Assembly (NCBI RefSeq): GCF_025465945.1 | Contig: NZ_JANLNW010000044.1 | Location: 62,001-126,000 of the forward strand | Length of the DNA: 64,000 bases | Source: Pseudomonas sp. 6D_7.1_Bac1 | Lineage (GTDB): Bacteria > Pseudomonadota > Gammaproteobacteria > Pseudomonadales > Pseudomonadaceae | Reading direction: 5' to 3' | Part shown: positions 41,117-49,678 of the stretch, piece after piece | Layout of the letters: each line of letters starts with the position of its first letter | Numbering within the stretch: the stretch's first letter is position 1 | The notes under the pieces: generated by a model | Databases searched by the model: none | Told to the model about the DNA's origin: nothing | The model's input: only the letters and a program-made list of their open reading frames with translations | Translations under genes and position numbers: made by a program

Positions 41117-43855
41117 ATGCAGGCTCGGACAATCGGCATGCATTACAAGACGCCCCGGCTCGTGGTCAGTGATCCGCGAGGTTTGTCTGTACGCACGGTG
41201 GATTATTATCGTGGTGAAGACACTGCAACGGCGCAAGCGCGGATCAGTCGTAGCGTGTTCGATACGGCTGGGCGCGCCATCGAACAGTGGGATCCGCGGC
41301 TCTGGGCCCTGCACAAGGATGATCCCCGGACACCGGCCAATCTCACGACGGTTTACTCGCTTTCTGCCAAGGCATTGAAAACGGTCAGTGTCGACGCCGG
41401 GATGCGTTTACAGCTGTTCGGTCTGGCTGATGAGTTGTTGCGGAGCTGGGACGGTCGCGGCACTCGGCAGGAGACTCTATACGATCGTCTGTTGCGACCG
41501 TTGGCCGTGCTTGAACAAGACACGTGTGCTGAGCGCTTCGAATACGCTGGAGCGGATGACGCGAATATTGAGCGCAATCAGTGCGGTCAATTGATCCGTC
41601 ACGACGACCCGGCCGGAACGCTTTTTTCCACTGAGTTCGATATTCGCGGTCACTGCATCCGGCAGGCCCGACGTTTTGCGGTTGATCCGGTTCAACCTGA
41701 CTGGCCATTACTGCCTGAGGACCGTGAGCCGCTGTTGGAGTCGCAGTCCTATGAAACCCTGTGGCGTTTCGACTCCCTTGACGATTGGCGCGAGCAACGC
41801 GATGCCAAAGGCAATCGTCAACAGCACCGTTACACCCTTGACGGTCGCGTGCGCGAAAGCTGTTTGAAACTGAACGGCGAAAGCGAGTGGCACACCGTTG
41901 TCAGTGCTATCGAGTACAACGCTGCCGGCAACATCGAGCGGCAGGTGGCCGGTAATGACGTGATCACGACCCTGCGCTATCGACCCGAAGACGGTCGACT
42001 GATGGAGCGCAAGGATCGCAACGGCAAGCTGCTGCAATGGTTGATCCATGACTATGACCGGATGGGCAATGTGTTGAGCATTACCGATGCGGCAATGCCG
42101 GTGCGTTACTTTGCCAATCAGCGCATCGACCCCGTCCGGCGGTATGGGTATGACAGTCTTTATCAACTGATACAGGCATTCGGCTGGGAGGTGAGTGCAC
42201 CCAACAAAGGACCGCTCGTACCTGCGCAGAATGATCCCGCAGCGGTAGGCAATTATCAGCAGAGGTACGAATACGATGCTGGCGGTAACCTGCTCAAGCG
42301 CACTCATGTCGGTGCCCGAAGCCCTGGGCTGGAGATGACGGCTGCGCTGTACAGCAACCGTTGTCTGCCTTTTCGTCCGAACGGCCAACCACCGACGCAG
42401 GAACAGATTGCGGCAGCCTTTGATGCCAATGGGAACTTGCTTGAGTTAAGTGCCGCCGCAGGCATGACATGGGACTGGCGCAATCAGTTGCAGTCCGTGT
42501 TCCCCGTCGAGCGTGATTGCGAGGTCTATGTCTACGACGGACACGGTCAGCGTGTTCGCAAGGTTCGCTCGCTGCACACCAATGCCCGCACCGTCGTTTA
42601 CGAGGTGCGCTATCTACCAGGACTGGAATCGCGCATCAACCAGGGGACTGGAGAAACGCTGGAGGTCATGACCCTCCAGACCGGACTCAATACCGTGCGG
42701 GTACTGCATTGGGTGTCAGTACCGCCGGGCGGCATTGCCAACGATCAATACCGCTACAGCCTTGTCGACCATCAGGATTCCTGCACCGTTGAGCTTGCCG
42801 ACGACGGCAGCGTGATCAGCCAGGAAGTCTTTTATTCCTATGGTGAGACGGCCTGGAGTGAGGATGTAGACAGCTATAAAACCCTTCGCTATTCGGGCAA
42901 GGAGCGCGATGCGACCGGGCTCCACTATTACGGATTAAGGTATTACGCCGGGTGGTTGCAGCGCTGGATCAACCCTGACCCGGGGGGCGCCATCGACGGC
43001 CCGAACCGATACCGGGCCATGCGCAACAATCCGTTGTTTTATCGTGATGTTGATGGGCTGGAGACCAGTCCGAATCAAAACAGCGAAGATTCGGTTTATT
43101 ACGACCTTGCCGAAGTCGGCGTCGTTCACTACCTTCAAGCATACGGGATGCAGCCGATCCGTAATTATTTCGCAGACAGCCCGGACCCAGCGACGCTGGC
43201 TTACCGGAGTGAAATCCCAATTGCGCTTGAACAGTTGGGGGCTGGAGGCAACAGAGCCTTTACCAACACCCACCAGGCCCATGTGTTTGCTGCGGCTCGA
43301 ACAGATACCAATCCACCTTCCGGTGGGGTGTTGTATCACACGGGCGAGGCGATGTCGGGTTTGTTGAACTATTCGGTGGGAGAGGGCGTGACCAGTCTCA
43401 TCATGGGGCCGATGTCGGAGGCCTTCAATAGTCCGGTCGGGTCGCCAGAGGTGCTTGCTGCTCGACGGCAGGGGGTGGCCTACGTGATACAGATAGGCGG
43501 CAGAATGGCTTCATATTCTCGAAACCCGGCCCTGAGTGCAGTAGGCAGTGTAGCCGTGACTTATGCGCGGCTGATGAGGGTGTCAGAGGCCCAGACGCAA
43601 ATGCAGTACCAGCAACTGACCCACATAAGGGTTGCGGTGGTTGAAGGTCCGCCTGCACCCATCGTTGATCGATTGACACTGCGTCCTTCAGCGCCTGCTC
43701 AAGTGCCGATGTTTGACACTTCGGACTCTTCGTCGCGCCAACCGAGTGCTCTGGCGATGCGCTTACTGGCTGTTGGATTTGCTGCAAATGAACAGTCAAG
43801 CGCTGCCGCCGATGCCCCTATAGTGCCGGTGCGCAGAAGAAGCAGATCCAGCTAA
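41117..43855 (+). CDS. TccC-like RHS-repeat protein with a variable C-terminal domain
   Basis: 912 aa. The N-terminus (TPRLVVSDPRGLSVRTVDYYRGED ... SRSVFDTAGRAIEQWDPRLW in pieces) matches the C-component of insecticidal toxin complexes. The YD/RHS shell fills ~60-600, followed by the RHS core boundary YSGKERDATGLHYYGLRYY and NPDPGGAIDGPNRYRAMRNNP ending at DVDGLE near residue 649. The remaining ~264 residues would be the released effector, and I recognise no known toxin fold in them. In Tc toxins the core is autoproteolytic and loads the effector in a TcB/TcC cocoon. No TcA, TcB or immunity gene is adjacent. Confidence 0.85.
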   Translation: MQARTIGMHYKTPRLVVSDPRGLSVRTVDYYRGEDTATAQARISRSVFDTAGRAIEQWDPRLWALHKDDPRTPANLTTVYSLSAKALKTVSVDAGMRLQLFGLADELLRSWDGRGTRQETLYDRLLRPLAVLEQDTCAERFEYAGADDANIERNQCGQLIRHDDPAGTLFSTEFDIRGHCIRQARRFAVDPVQPDWPLLPEDREPLLESQSYETLWRFDSLDDWREQRDAKGNRQQHRYTLDGRVRESCLKLNGESEWHTVVSAIEYNAAGNIERQVAGNDVITTLRYRPEDGRLMERKDRNGKLLQWLIHDYDRMGNVLSITDAAMPVRYFANQRIDPVRRYGYDSLYQLIQAFGWEVSAPNKGPLVPAQNDPAAVGNYQQRYEYDAGGNLLKRTHVGARSPGLEMTAALYSNRCLPFRPNGQPPTQEQIAAAFDANGNLLELSAAAGMTWDWRNQLQSVFPVERDCEVYVYDGHGQRVRKVRSLHTNARTVVYEVRYLPGLESRINQGTGETLEVMTLQTGLNTVRVLHWVSVPPGGIANDQYRYSLVDHQDSCTVELADDGSVISQEVFYSYGETAWSEDVDSYKTLRYSGKERDATGLHYYGLRYYAGWLQRWINPDPGGAIDGPNRYRAMRNNPLFYRDVDGLETSPNQNSEDSVYYDLAEVGVVHYLQAYGMQPIRNYFADSPDPATLAYRSEIPIALEQLGAGGNRAFTNTHQAHVFAAARTDTNPPSGGVLYHTGEAMSGLLNYSVGEGVTSLIMGPMSEAFNSPVGSPEVLAARRQGVAYVIQIGGRMASYSRNPALSAVGSVAVTYARLMRVSEAQTQMQYQQLTHIRVAVVEGPPAPIVDRLTLRPSAPAQVPMFDTSDSSSRQPSALAMRLLAVGFAANEQSSAAADAPIVPVRRRSRSS

Positions 43856-43890
43856 AAAAGCCCCCACCCAACCCACTGCGGATAGGGGGC
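43854..43890 (-). terminator. Candidate terminator downstream of yaaA
   Basis: On the minus strand GCCCCC (43890-43885) pairs with GGGGGC (43865-43860) and is followed by six U. It lies beyond yaaA and abuts the convergent RHS gene. Confidence 0.55.
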
Positions 43891-43914
43891 GCAGCCGGCT
43901 GGACGGAGGCTTCT

Positions 43915-43992
43915 TGGTTTGGCGATCATCATGGCGTCCCTGGTTTCAACCACCACGATGTTCTCAAGGCCATTGATCAATGCCGCGCGCCA
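43915..43992 (-). pseudogene. Short remnant resembling mannose-1-phosphate guanylyltransferase C-terminus
   Basis: A minus-strand frame encodes GLENIVVVETRDAMMIAKP, close to the conserved segment of the AlgA/ManC-type bifunctional enzyme (GLENIVVVETxDAMMIA). Only about 26 codons remain, with no start codon or domain around it. It looks like a gene fragment left between the RHS gene and yaaA. Chance similarity cannot be excluded without a search. Confidence 0.45.
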
Positions 43993-44002
43993 TCGTGATG
44001 CT

Positions 44003-44782
44003 TTATTCGGGGGCGTGGTCACGCAGGAAAACCAGGTTGTCGGGTTTCGACTGTTCGGCGCTGTAGCGGTAACCCTGCACGTCAAACTGCTTGAGCGCAG
44101 CCGGGTCGTTGATGCGTTCCTGGATCACGAAACGGCTCATCATCCCGCGGGCTTTCTTCGCGTAGAAGCTGATGATCTTGTACTGGCCGTTCTTCAGGTC
44201 CTTGAACTCGGTGTTGATGATCCGGGCGTTCAAGGCGCTGCGTTTGACCGCCGAGAAGTACTCGTTGGAAGCCAGGTTGAGCAGCACGTCATCGCCTTGC
44301 TCGGCCAGGGCTTCGTTCAGCCATTCGCTGATTTGCGTGCCCCAGAAGGCGTACAGGTCCTTGCCACGGGCGTTGGCCAGTTTGGTGCCCATCTCCAGCC
44401 GATACGGTTGCATCAGGTCCAGCGGGCGCAGCAGGCCGTAGAGGCCCGAGAGCATGCGCAAGTGTTGCTGGGCGTAGTCGAAATCGGCTTCGCTGAAGGT
44501 CTGGGCATTCATGCCGGTGTACACGTCACCCTTGAACGCCAGCAGCGCCTGCTTGGCGTTGGCTTGCGTGAACGCCGGGGTCCAGCTGCCAAAGCGCGCG
44601 GCATTGAGGCCGCCGATCTTGTCGGAAACGTGCATCAACTCGCTGATCTGTGCCGGGCTCAACTCGCGCAGTTGCAGGATCAGCTCCTGGGAGTGGTCCA
44701 GGTACTGCGGTTGGGTGAAGCGCTGGGTGGCCGGCGGTGTTTCGTAATCGAGGGTCTTGGCGGGGGAAATCACCATCAGCAT
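44003..44782 (-). CDS. yaaA: Peroxide stress protein YaaA
   Basis: 259 aa, [20 protein letters not shown] at the start. The conserved [40 protein letters not shown] and [11 protein letters not shown] motifs define the YaaA/DUF328 family. E. coli YaaA limits iron and oxidative damage and is induced by OxyR, and it binds DNA. It is a single-gene unit and the neighbouring RHS gene is convergent with it. Confidence 0.93.
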   Translation of the reverse strand: MLMVISPAKTLDYETPPATQRFTQPQYLDHSQELILQLRELSPAQISELMHVSDKIGGLNAARFGSWTPAFTQANAKQALLAFKGDVYTGMNAQTFSEADFDYAQQHLRMLSGLYGLLRPLDLMQPYRLEMGTKLANARGKDLYAFWGTQISEWLNEALAEQGDDVLLNLASNEYFSAVKRSALNARIINTEFKDLKNGQYKIISFYAKKARGMMSRFVIQERINDPAALKQFDVQGYRYSAEQSKPDNLVFLRDHAPE

Positions 44783-44898
44783 GAAGTCGTCTCCTTTAAT
44801 CGTGCGGGGATTCTAGGGGGTCGGACGGTTTGACTCCACCTATCAAGGTCATAGGTGATCGACGGCGGAACTGGATCTTGCGGCAGGAAGAGGTCTTT

Positions 44899-45028
44899 GT
44901 GGCGAGGGAGCTTGCTCCCGCTCGAGCGCGAAGCGGTCGCCAGGCGGGCGTATGTGCATTACCTGGAAGAACGCGGTTGCAGGTTTAGGGCTGCTTCGCA
45001 CCCCAGCGGGAGCAAGCTCCCTCGCCAC
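44899..45028. repeat. REPIN (GTGGCGAGGGAGC type)
   Basis: GTGGCGAGGGAGCTTGCTCC at the left and GGAGCAAGCTCCCTCGCCAC at the right, between yaaA and the deacetylase-like gene. Confidence 0.92.
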
Positions 45029-45093
45029 ATTGAGCAGGAAGGGCCATCAGATCAGCTATAGTGCCGCGCGGGTTTTGTTATGGAGACATCCCT

Positions 45094-46218
45094 TTGCGTA
45101 TCGCTTTACTGTTTTGTGCCTGGTTGTTCAGCGTTGGGGCTTTTGCCGCGTCCAACGACCTCGCCACGCTGGATCGCAGCACCTGGCCAGAACAACTCGG
45201 CAGCCCGACGCTGTTCGATGTCGCTTCACGCGCGGAAATCCTCACCTTCGCCCGAGCCTTGCTCGCCAGTGAATCGCTGGACGAAGGTGCTTTAAAGCAG
45301 CGCCTGGGCTTGCGCATGATCAACCTCGATTCGATCAACACACTGCGCGCGCGCATGTGGCAGCGCCTGCTCACCAACTACAACTTCGCCCAGCAGAGCT
45401 GTGATCAGGATGCGTCCTTCTGTTTTCTGGTCGAGGACATGGACACCCTGCGCCAGCAGGCCGCCAAGTTCGAGCTCGGCGAAGACTCGTATTACACCCG
45501 CTGGGCCGAGCCGAGCCGGCGTTTTCACGAGCGCTATCTGAACGAACAACTGCGCAAGGCCGCGCTGTTTCCGCAGACCAGCAGCGAAGTCGAACTGTTC
45601 GGTGACTACGAGCGCAACGGCGATGAGCTGAGCGATCGGCTGTTTGTGCTGAGCTTCGACAGTGCAGCCAACGTCGCACCGGACCACACCGCGTGGCTGA
45701 CCGAGTACCTGCGCAAGTCGAACCTGAGCGGGACCTTCTTTGTGTTGGGCAGCGACATTCAGAACCGTCTGGCACAACATTCGGTGGCCGAGTTGCAAGC
45801 GTTGTACTCAAAGCAATGCATTGGCGTGCAGGGCTGGGAGTTCCGCTCCCACAGCCATTGGCAGGATTGGCAGTATTCAGTCACGCGCAGTGTCGAACTG
45901 GTGAAGAACAAACTGCCTTCGAGCTTCGTGCCGTTGTTCCGCCCGCCCAATGGCCAGCGTCGTGCTGATGCCGCAAGCTTCTTCAAGACTCAGGGGTTGC
46001 AGGTTGCGCTGTGGGACATCGACCCTGCGGACAGCAGTCGCCAGCTCACGGCCGAGCAGAGCGCGCAGCGGGTGCTGACATTGATGCTGTTGTGGCGCCA
46101 CGGGGTGATCAACTTCAACGTCAAACAGGACGCGGTTAAAACGGCAATGCCCTGGCTGTTGACGCAAACCGCGCAAAGCGGGATCGGCTGGGAAGATTGT
46201 CAGGACGCTTTTCGCTGA
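45094..46218 (+). CDS. Polysaccharide-deacetylase-like exported protein with altered metal motif
   Basis: 374 aa from the TTG at 45094 (GGAG 8 bases upstream), which opens a signal peptide MRIALLFCAWLFSVGAFAAS. An N-terminal domain of unknown fold covers ~25-195. The NodB-homology domain follows: LSFDSAANVAPDHTAWL takes the place of the usual TFDDG, so the first Asp is kept but the second, metal-binding Asp is Ser. The His motif reads RSHSHW, and the arginine motif RPPNGQRRAD is intact, as is WDIDPADS. It may have lost or altered deacetylase activity. The role in the envelope is unknown. Confidence 0.75.
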   Translation: MRIALLFCAWLFSVGAFAASNDLATLDRSTWPEQLGSPTLFDVASRAEILTFARALLASESLDEGALKQRLGLRMINLDSINTLRARMWQRLLTNYNFAQQSCDQDASFCFLVEDMDTLRQQAAKFELGEDSYYTRWAEPSRRFHERYLNEQLRKAALFPQTSSEVELFGDYERNGDELSDRLFVLSFDSAANVAPDHTAWLTEYLRKSNLSGTFFVLGSDIQNRLAQHSVAELQALYSKQCIGVQGWEFRSHSHWQDWQYSVTRSVELVKNKLPSSFVPLFRPPNGQRRADAASFFKTQGLQVALWDIDPADSSRQLTAEQSAQRVLTLMLLWRHGVINFNVKQDAVKTAMPWLLTQTAQSGIGWEDCQDAFR

Positions 46219-46362
46219 AAACGCGTCCTTTCCCCAAAAAAAAGCCGTAAACATTGGGGCAGGGGTGATTTGACGAGGGATTTCGATGCAGGCGGACTTC
46301 CGACTTTAACGGTGCCGGGGCGGCGCGCCAAGGGCTTTTCGTCACTCTGAAAAATAAACTTC

Positions 46363-46386
46363 AAAAAAGCGTCAAAGTGCTTTTTT
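46363..46386 (+). terminator. Possible terminator after the deacetylase-like gene
   Basis: AAAAAAGC and GCTTTTTT form an 8-bp stem with an 8-base loop, ending in the T-run. The stem is AT-rich and so not very stable. Confidence 0.5.
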
Positions 46387-46410
46387 CTGTCACAGGTTTT
46401 GGAGTATTAC

Positions 46411-46510
46411 GAAGACAGACCGCCGAAACCTGCAACACAGGTGGCGTCTTCCAAGACCCCGTTTGTGTGCAGTTCACCTGAGTCGTGCAGTTCTGAGTAC
46501 GGCAGGTGAA
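46411..46510 (+). other. Structured leader region upstream of the PhoH-family gene
   Basis: Two inverted repeats stand out in the 363-base gap before the gene. GAAGA/CGCC/CCTG pair with CAGG/GGCG/TCTTC (46411-46451, thirteen pairs with two internal loops), and TTCACCTG (46473-46480) pairs with CAGGTGAA (46503-46510). They lie 70-170 bases upstream of the start codon, where a leader RNA would be. No function is known. Confidence 0.4.
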
Positions 46511-46581
46511 TTCGGTGGCCACTTCGAGGCGCAACACTGTCATGGTATTGCGTCGACTGGCTCCCACACAGGTGACCGAGT

Positions 46582-47973
46582 ATGGATGATCACGGACGTA
46601 GCCCCTCCAACCAGCCAATCCTTTATGTACTCGATACCAACGTATTGATCCACGATCCAAACGCGCTTCTGAACTTCGAAGAACACCACGTTGCCATCCC
46701 GATGACCGTCCTTGAGGAGTTGGACAAGCTCAAGAGCGGCCCTCACAGTGTTGCGGCCGAATGCCGTCAGGCCATTCGCCTGATCGACAAGACGCTGGGC
46801 GACGCCTCTCCCGAAGACGTTGAGCTGGGTGTACCGATCCAGCGCGGAAAGAGCGGGCCCAAGGGTTTGCTGTCGATTCTGATGAGCAAGCGCACCGAGC
46901 CGAACATCATTCTGCCCGAACACCTGAACGACAACATCATCATCAACCAGTTGATCGACCTGCACACGCATGACAAGGATCTGCGTGTGGTGCTGGTGAC
47001 CAAAGACATCAACATGCGCCTCAAGGCCCGGGCTTGCGGGATCGCGGCCGAGGACTACAGCACTGACCAGTTGGTTGACGACGTGTCGTTGCTGCCCAAC
47101 GGTTATCACAACATGACCGGCTCGTTCTGGGACCGTGTCAGCAAGGTCGAAACCCGTCAGGACCACGGCCGCACCTGGCACCAGGTGCAGTTGATCGACA
47201 ACCTGCCGGCTGTACATATCAACGAGTTCATCATCGACGAACAGGGGTTTGTTGGCTGGATCAAGGAGATCCATGTCGACAAACTGTTGATCCTCGACCT
47301 GCATCAGGAGCCCCTGTTGCACCAGGAAGCCTGGGGCCTGAAACCGCGTGACATCTATCAGAGCCTGGCGCTGTTCGCCTTGCTCGATCCGGACATTCAC
47401 CTGGTCAACCTGTCGGGTGCTGCGGGCTCGGGTAAAACCATTCTGGCACTGGCGGCGGCAATCGAGCAGACCATGGTCAGCAAGCGCTATCGGCGCATTA
47501 TCGCGACCCGTAGCGTGCAGGGCCTGGACCAGGAGATCGGTTTCCTGCCGGGTACCGAGGCGGAAAAAATGGAGCCTTGGCTGGGCGCCATCACCGACAA
47601 CCTCGAAGCCTTGCACATGGATGACGAAAGCACCCATGGCAGCGTCGACTACATCCTCAGCAAAGTGCCGTTGCAGTTCAAATCCCTCAACTACATCCGG
47701 GGCCGCAGCTTCCAGCAGAGCCTGATCCTGATCGACGAATGCCAGAACCTCACCCCGCACCAGATGAAAACCATCATCACCCGTGCCGGCGCAGGTTCCA
47801 AAGTGGTGTGCCTGGGCAACCTGGCACAGATCGACACCCCTTACCTGTCCGCGACCAGCTCCGGGCTGACCTACCTGACTGAACGCTTCAAGGATTTCCC
47901 GAACGGTGTACACATCACCCTGCAAGGGGTGCCACGTTCGATCCTGGCCGAATACGCCGAATCGCATCTGTAA
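46582..47973 (+). CDS. PhoH-family ATPase with N-terminal PIN domain
   Basis: 463 aa. The PIN domain (ILYVLDTNVLIHDPNALLNF with the first catalytic Asp, HHVAIPMTVLEELDKLKSG, KDLRVVLVTKDINMRLKA) occupies ~10-150. The PhoH ATPase follows, with Walker A GAAGSGKT (~278-285) and Walker B ILIDECQNLT (~382). PhoH2-type proteins (PIN-PhoH) couple an ATPase to a predicted RNase and act on RNA. It is transcribed alone, closed by a strong terminator, and is followed by moaC. Confidence 0.92.
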   Translation: MDDHGRSPSNQPILYVLDTNVLIHDPNALLNFEEHHVAIPMTVLEELDKLKSGPHSVAAECRQAIRLIDKTLGDASPEDVELGVPIQRGKSGPKGLLSILMSKRTEPNIILPEHLNDNIIINQLIDLHTHDKDLRVVLVTKDINMRLKARACGIAAEDYSTDQLVDDVSLLPNGYHNMTGSFWDRVSKVETRQDHGRTWHQVQLIDNLPAVHINEFIIDEQGFVGWIKEIHVDKLLILDLHQEPLLHQEAWGLKPRDIYQSLALFALLDPDIHLVNLSGAAGSGKTILALAAAIEQTMVSKRYRRIIATRSVQGLDQEIGFLPGTEAEKMEPWLGAITDNLEALHMDDESTHGSVDYILSKVPLQFKSLNYIRGRSFQQSLILIDECQNLTPHQMKTIITRAGAGSKVVCLGNLAQIDTPYLSATSSGLTYLTERFKDFPNGVHITLQGVPRSILAEYAESHL

Positions 47974-47982
47974 CCTTCACCC

Positions 47983-48016
47983 AAACCGGGTGGCCTCCAG
48001 GTCACCCGGTTTTTTA
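47983..48016 (+). terminator. Terminator after the PhoH-family gene
   Basis: AACCGGGTG and CACCCGGTT form a nine-bp stem around GCCTCCAGGT, followed by T6. Confidence 0.88.
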
Positions 48017-48036
48017 TGCCCGAAACATAACCCTCT

Positions 48037-48123
48037 GTGGGAGCGAGCCTGCTCGCGATGACGGTGTGTCAGTCAATGGCATGCTGAATGCCAGACCGCT
48101 ATCGCGAGCAGGCTCGCTCCCAC
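48037..48123. repeat. REPIN (GTGGGAGCGAG type)
   Basis: Facing pair of GTGGGAGCGAGCCTGCTCGC copies between the PhoH terminator and moaC. Confidence 0.92.
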
Positions 48124-48206
48124 AAGGTTGTGGTGATCTCATAATCAAACTCGCGAAAAATTGACCTGCGGGTTTACAATCGACGCTCCTGATCAGGAGT
48201 AAGGCT

Positions 48207-48680
48207 GTGCTGACTCATCTCGATTCCCAAGGTCGCGCCAATATGGTCGACGTCACTGAAAAAGCCGTGACGTTCCGTGAAGCCACGGCCGAAGCGCTTG
48301 TGCGCATGCTCCCTGAAACCCTGCAGATGATCGTCAGCGGGGGCCATCCCAAGGGTGATGTATTTGCCGTGGCGCGCATCGCCGGCATTCAAGCGGCAAA
48401 GAAAACCTCCGATTTGATCCCGCTGTGCCATCCGCTGATGCTCACCAGCGTCAAGGTCGAGCTCAGTGCCGAAGGCCTCGATGCGGTGCGCATCGTCGCC
48501 CGCTGCAAACTGTCCGGACAGACCGGCGTCGAAATGGAAGCGCTGACTGCGGCCAGTGTTGCCGCGTTGACGATCTACGACATGTGCAAGGCCGTGGACC
48601 GTGGCATGGTCATCGAAACCGTGCGCCTGCTGGAGAAACTTGGCGGCAAGAGCGGGCATTATCAGGTGGCCGATCAATGA
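48207..48680 (+). CDS. moaC: Cyclic pyranopterin monophosphate synthase MoaC
   Basis: 157 aa. The GTG start has AGGAG 7 bases upstream and gives the family beginning [19 protein letters not shown]. Conserved features are [28 protein letters not shown] (~74-82), and [23 protein letters not shown]. With MoaA it forms cyclic pyranopterin monophosphate from GTP in molybdenum-cofactor synthesis. The stop overlaps the moaD start by four bases (ATGA), so moaCDE is an operon. Confidence 0.96.
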   Translation: MLTHLDSQGRANMVDVTEKAVTFREATAEALVRMLPETLQMIVSGGHPKGDVFAVARIAGIQAAKKTSDLIPLCHPLMLTSVKVELSAEGLDAVRIVARCKLSGQTGVEMEALTAASVAALTIYDMCKAVDRGMVIETVRLLEKLGGKSGHYQVADQ

Positions 48681-48919
48681 AACTGACGGTGAGGTTTTTT
48701 GCCCGTTACCGCGAGGCGCTGGGCGTTGATTCGTTAAGCGTCGAAGGCGATTTCGCCACGGTCGACGATGTGCGTTTGCTGTTGGCGCAACGCGAGGGCG
48801 CCGAGGTGCTGAGCGAACAGAACCTGATGTGCGCGCGCAATGAAGATTTGTGCCAGCTCGACGAACCGCTCGTTGATGGCGATGAAGTGGCGTTTTTCCC
48901 GACAGTGACCGGAGGCTGA
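48677..48919 (+). CDS. moaD: Molybdopterin synthase small subunit MoaD
   Basis: 80 aa ubiquitin-like protein, [16 protein letters not shown] at the start and ending in VTGG, whose C-terminal glycine carries the thiocarboxylate sulfur donated to the cofactor. The beta-grasp spacing is correct. It partners with MoaE, whose gene follows 3 bases later. Confidence 0.95.
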   Translation: MKLTVRFFARYREALGVDSLSVEGDFATVDDVRLLLAQREGAEVLSEQNLMCARNEDLCQLDEPLVDGDEVAFFPTVTGG

Positions 48920-48922
48920 TCC

Positions 48923-49375
48923 ATGGCGATTCGCGTGCAGTCCACGGCGTTCGATCCGGGTGCTGAAGTCAATGCGATGCATGCGGCGAATGTCGGCGTT
49001 GGCGCGGTGGTGAGTTTTGTCGGGTATGTGCGCGACTTCAATGACGGGCTCGATGTGGCCGGGATGTTTCTTGAACACTACCCGGGCATGACCGAAAAAG
49101 CCCTCGGCAAAATCGCCATTGAGGCTGAGCAGCGCTGGCCGCTGCTCAAGCTGGAAGTGCTGCACCGCATCGGCGCTCTGGAGCCCGGCGAGCCGATCGT
49201 TTTCGTCGGTGCCGCGAGTGCCCACCGTCAGGCGGCATTCGACGCCTGTGCTTTTGTCATGGACTACCTGAAAACTCGCGCACCGTTCTGGAAGAAGGAA
49301 AACACCCGCGACGGCCCGCGTTGGGTGGAAGGGCGTGACAGTGATCACGCGGCGGCGGATCGCTGGAAGAAGTAA
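48923..49375 (+). CDS. moaE: Molybdopterin synthase large subunit MoaE
   Basis: 150 aa. Core motifs are GAVVSFVGYVRDFNDG, LEHYPGMTEKALGKIA, HRIGALEPGEPIVFVGAASAHRQAAFDAC and the substrate-pocket Lys of KTRAPFWKKE. With MoaD it turns cyclic pyranopterin monophosphate into molybdopterin. Last gene of moaCDE; the next stretch contains two REP copies. Confidence 0.96.
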   Translation: MAIRVQSTAFDPGAEVNAMHAANVGVGAVVSFVGYVRDFNDGLDVAGMFLEHYPGMTEKALGKIAIEAEQRWPLLKLEVLHRIGALEPGEPIVFVGAASAHRQAAFDACAFVMDYLKTRAPFWKKENTRDGPRWVEGRDSDHAAADRWKK

Positions 49376-49400
49376 TTTCTCTAGCGCCCTTGAGTACGCC

Positions 49401-49493
49401 ATCGCGAGCAGGCTCGCTCCCACAGTGAATCTTCGTCGTACACAAAGTTTGTGTCTGATGGAGATCAACTGTGGGAGCGAGCCTGCTCGCGAT
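49401..49493. repeat. REP pair in outward arrangement (GTGGGAGCGAG type)
   Basis: The two copies are in the reverse order to the usual REPIN: TCGCGAGCAGGCTCGCTCCCAC comes first and GTGGGAGCGAGCCTGCTCGC second. A like-arranged pair lies beyond the next gene at 50464-50535. Confidence 0.9.
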
Positions 49494-49653
49494 AGGGCCA
49501 TCGACCACACCAAATTTCCTCCAGATTCACCTCCCGACCAGAGGCTGAAAGAACTGCGCGCGCCCGATTGACGGTAAATACATAAAAGTCCAGTATGGAA
49601 TTATAAGTACAAAAAAGCGTTTCCCGTTTCACTTTCTTCTGTCTTGCCAAACC

Positions 49654-49662
49654 AACAACAAC
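49654..49662 (+). promoter_or_regulatory. A-rich Hfq/Crc-type motif before the binding-protein gene
   Basis: AACAACAAC, 16 bases before the ATG at 49679 and close to the ribosome site, fits the A-R-N triplet motif of Hfq/Crc-repressed mRNAs. Inferred regulation: catabolite repression of amino-acid uptake. Confidence 0.5.
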
Positions 49663-49678
49663 CCGCGAGAAAACGAAC

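Larger units (their letters stand above)
49376..49678 (+). other. moaE-binding protein intergenic region
   Basis: About 303 bases without a gene. A reversed REP pair (49401-49493) takes up the left part. The right part ends with a leader bearing CCAACAACAACC, a likely Hfq/Crc site 17-25 bases before the start codon. A promoter for the binding-protein gene should lie between about 49500 and 49640 but is not clear. Confidence 0.4.

Noticed and set aside
46540..47967. 475-codon minus-strand frame opposite the PhoH gene
   Set aside because: Lies wholly opposite a gene with intact PIN and Walker motifs.
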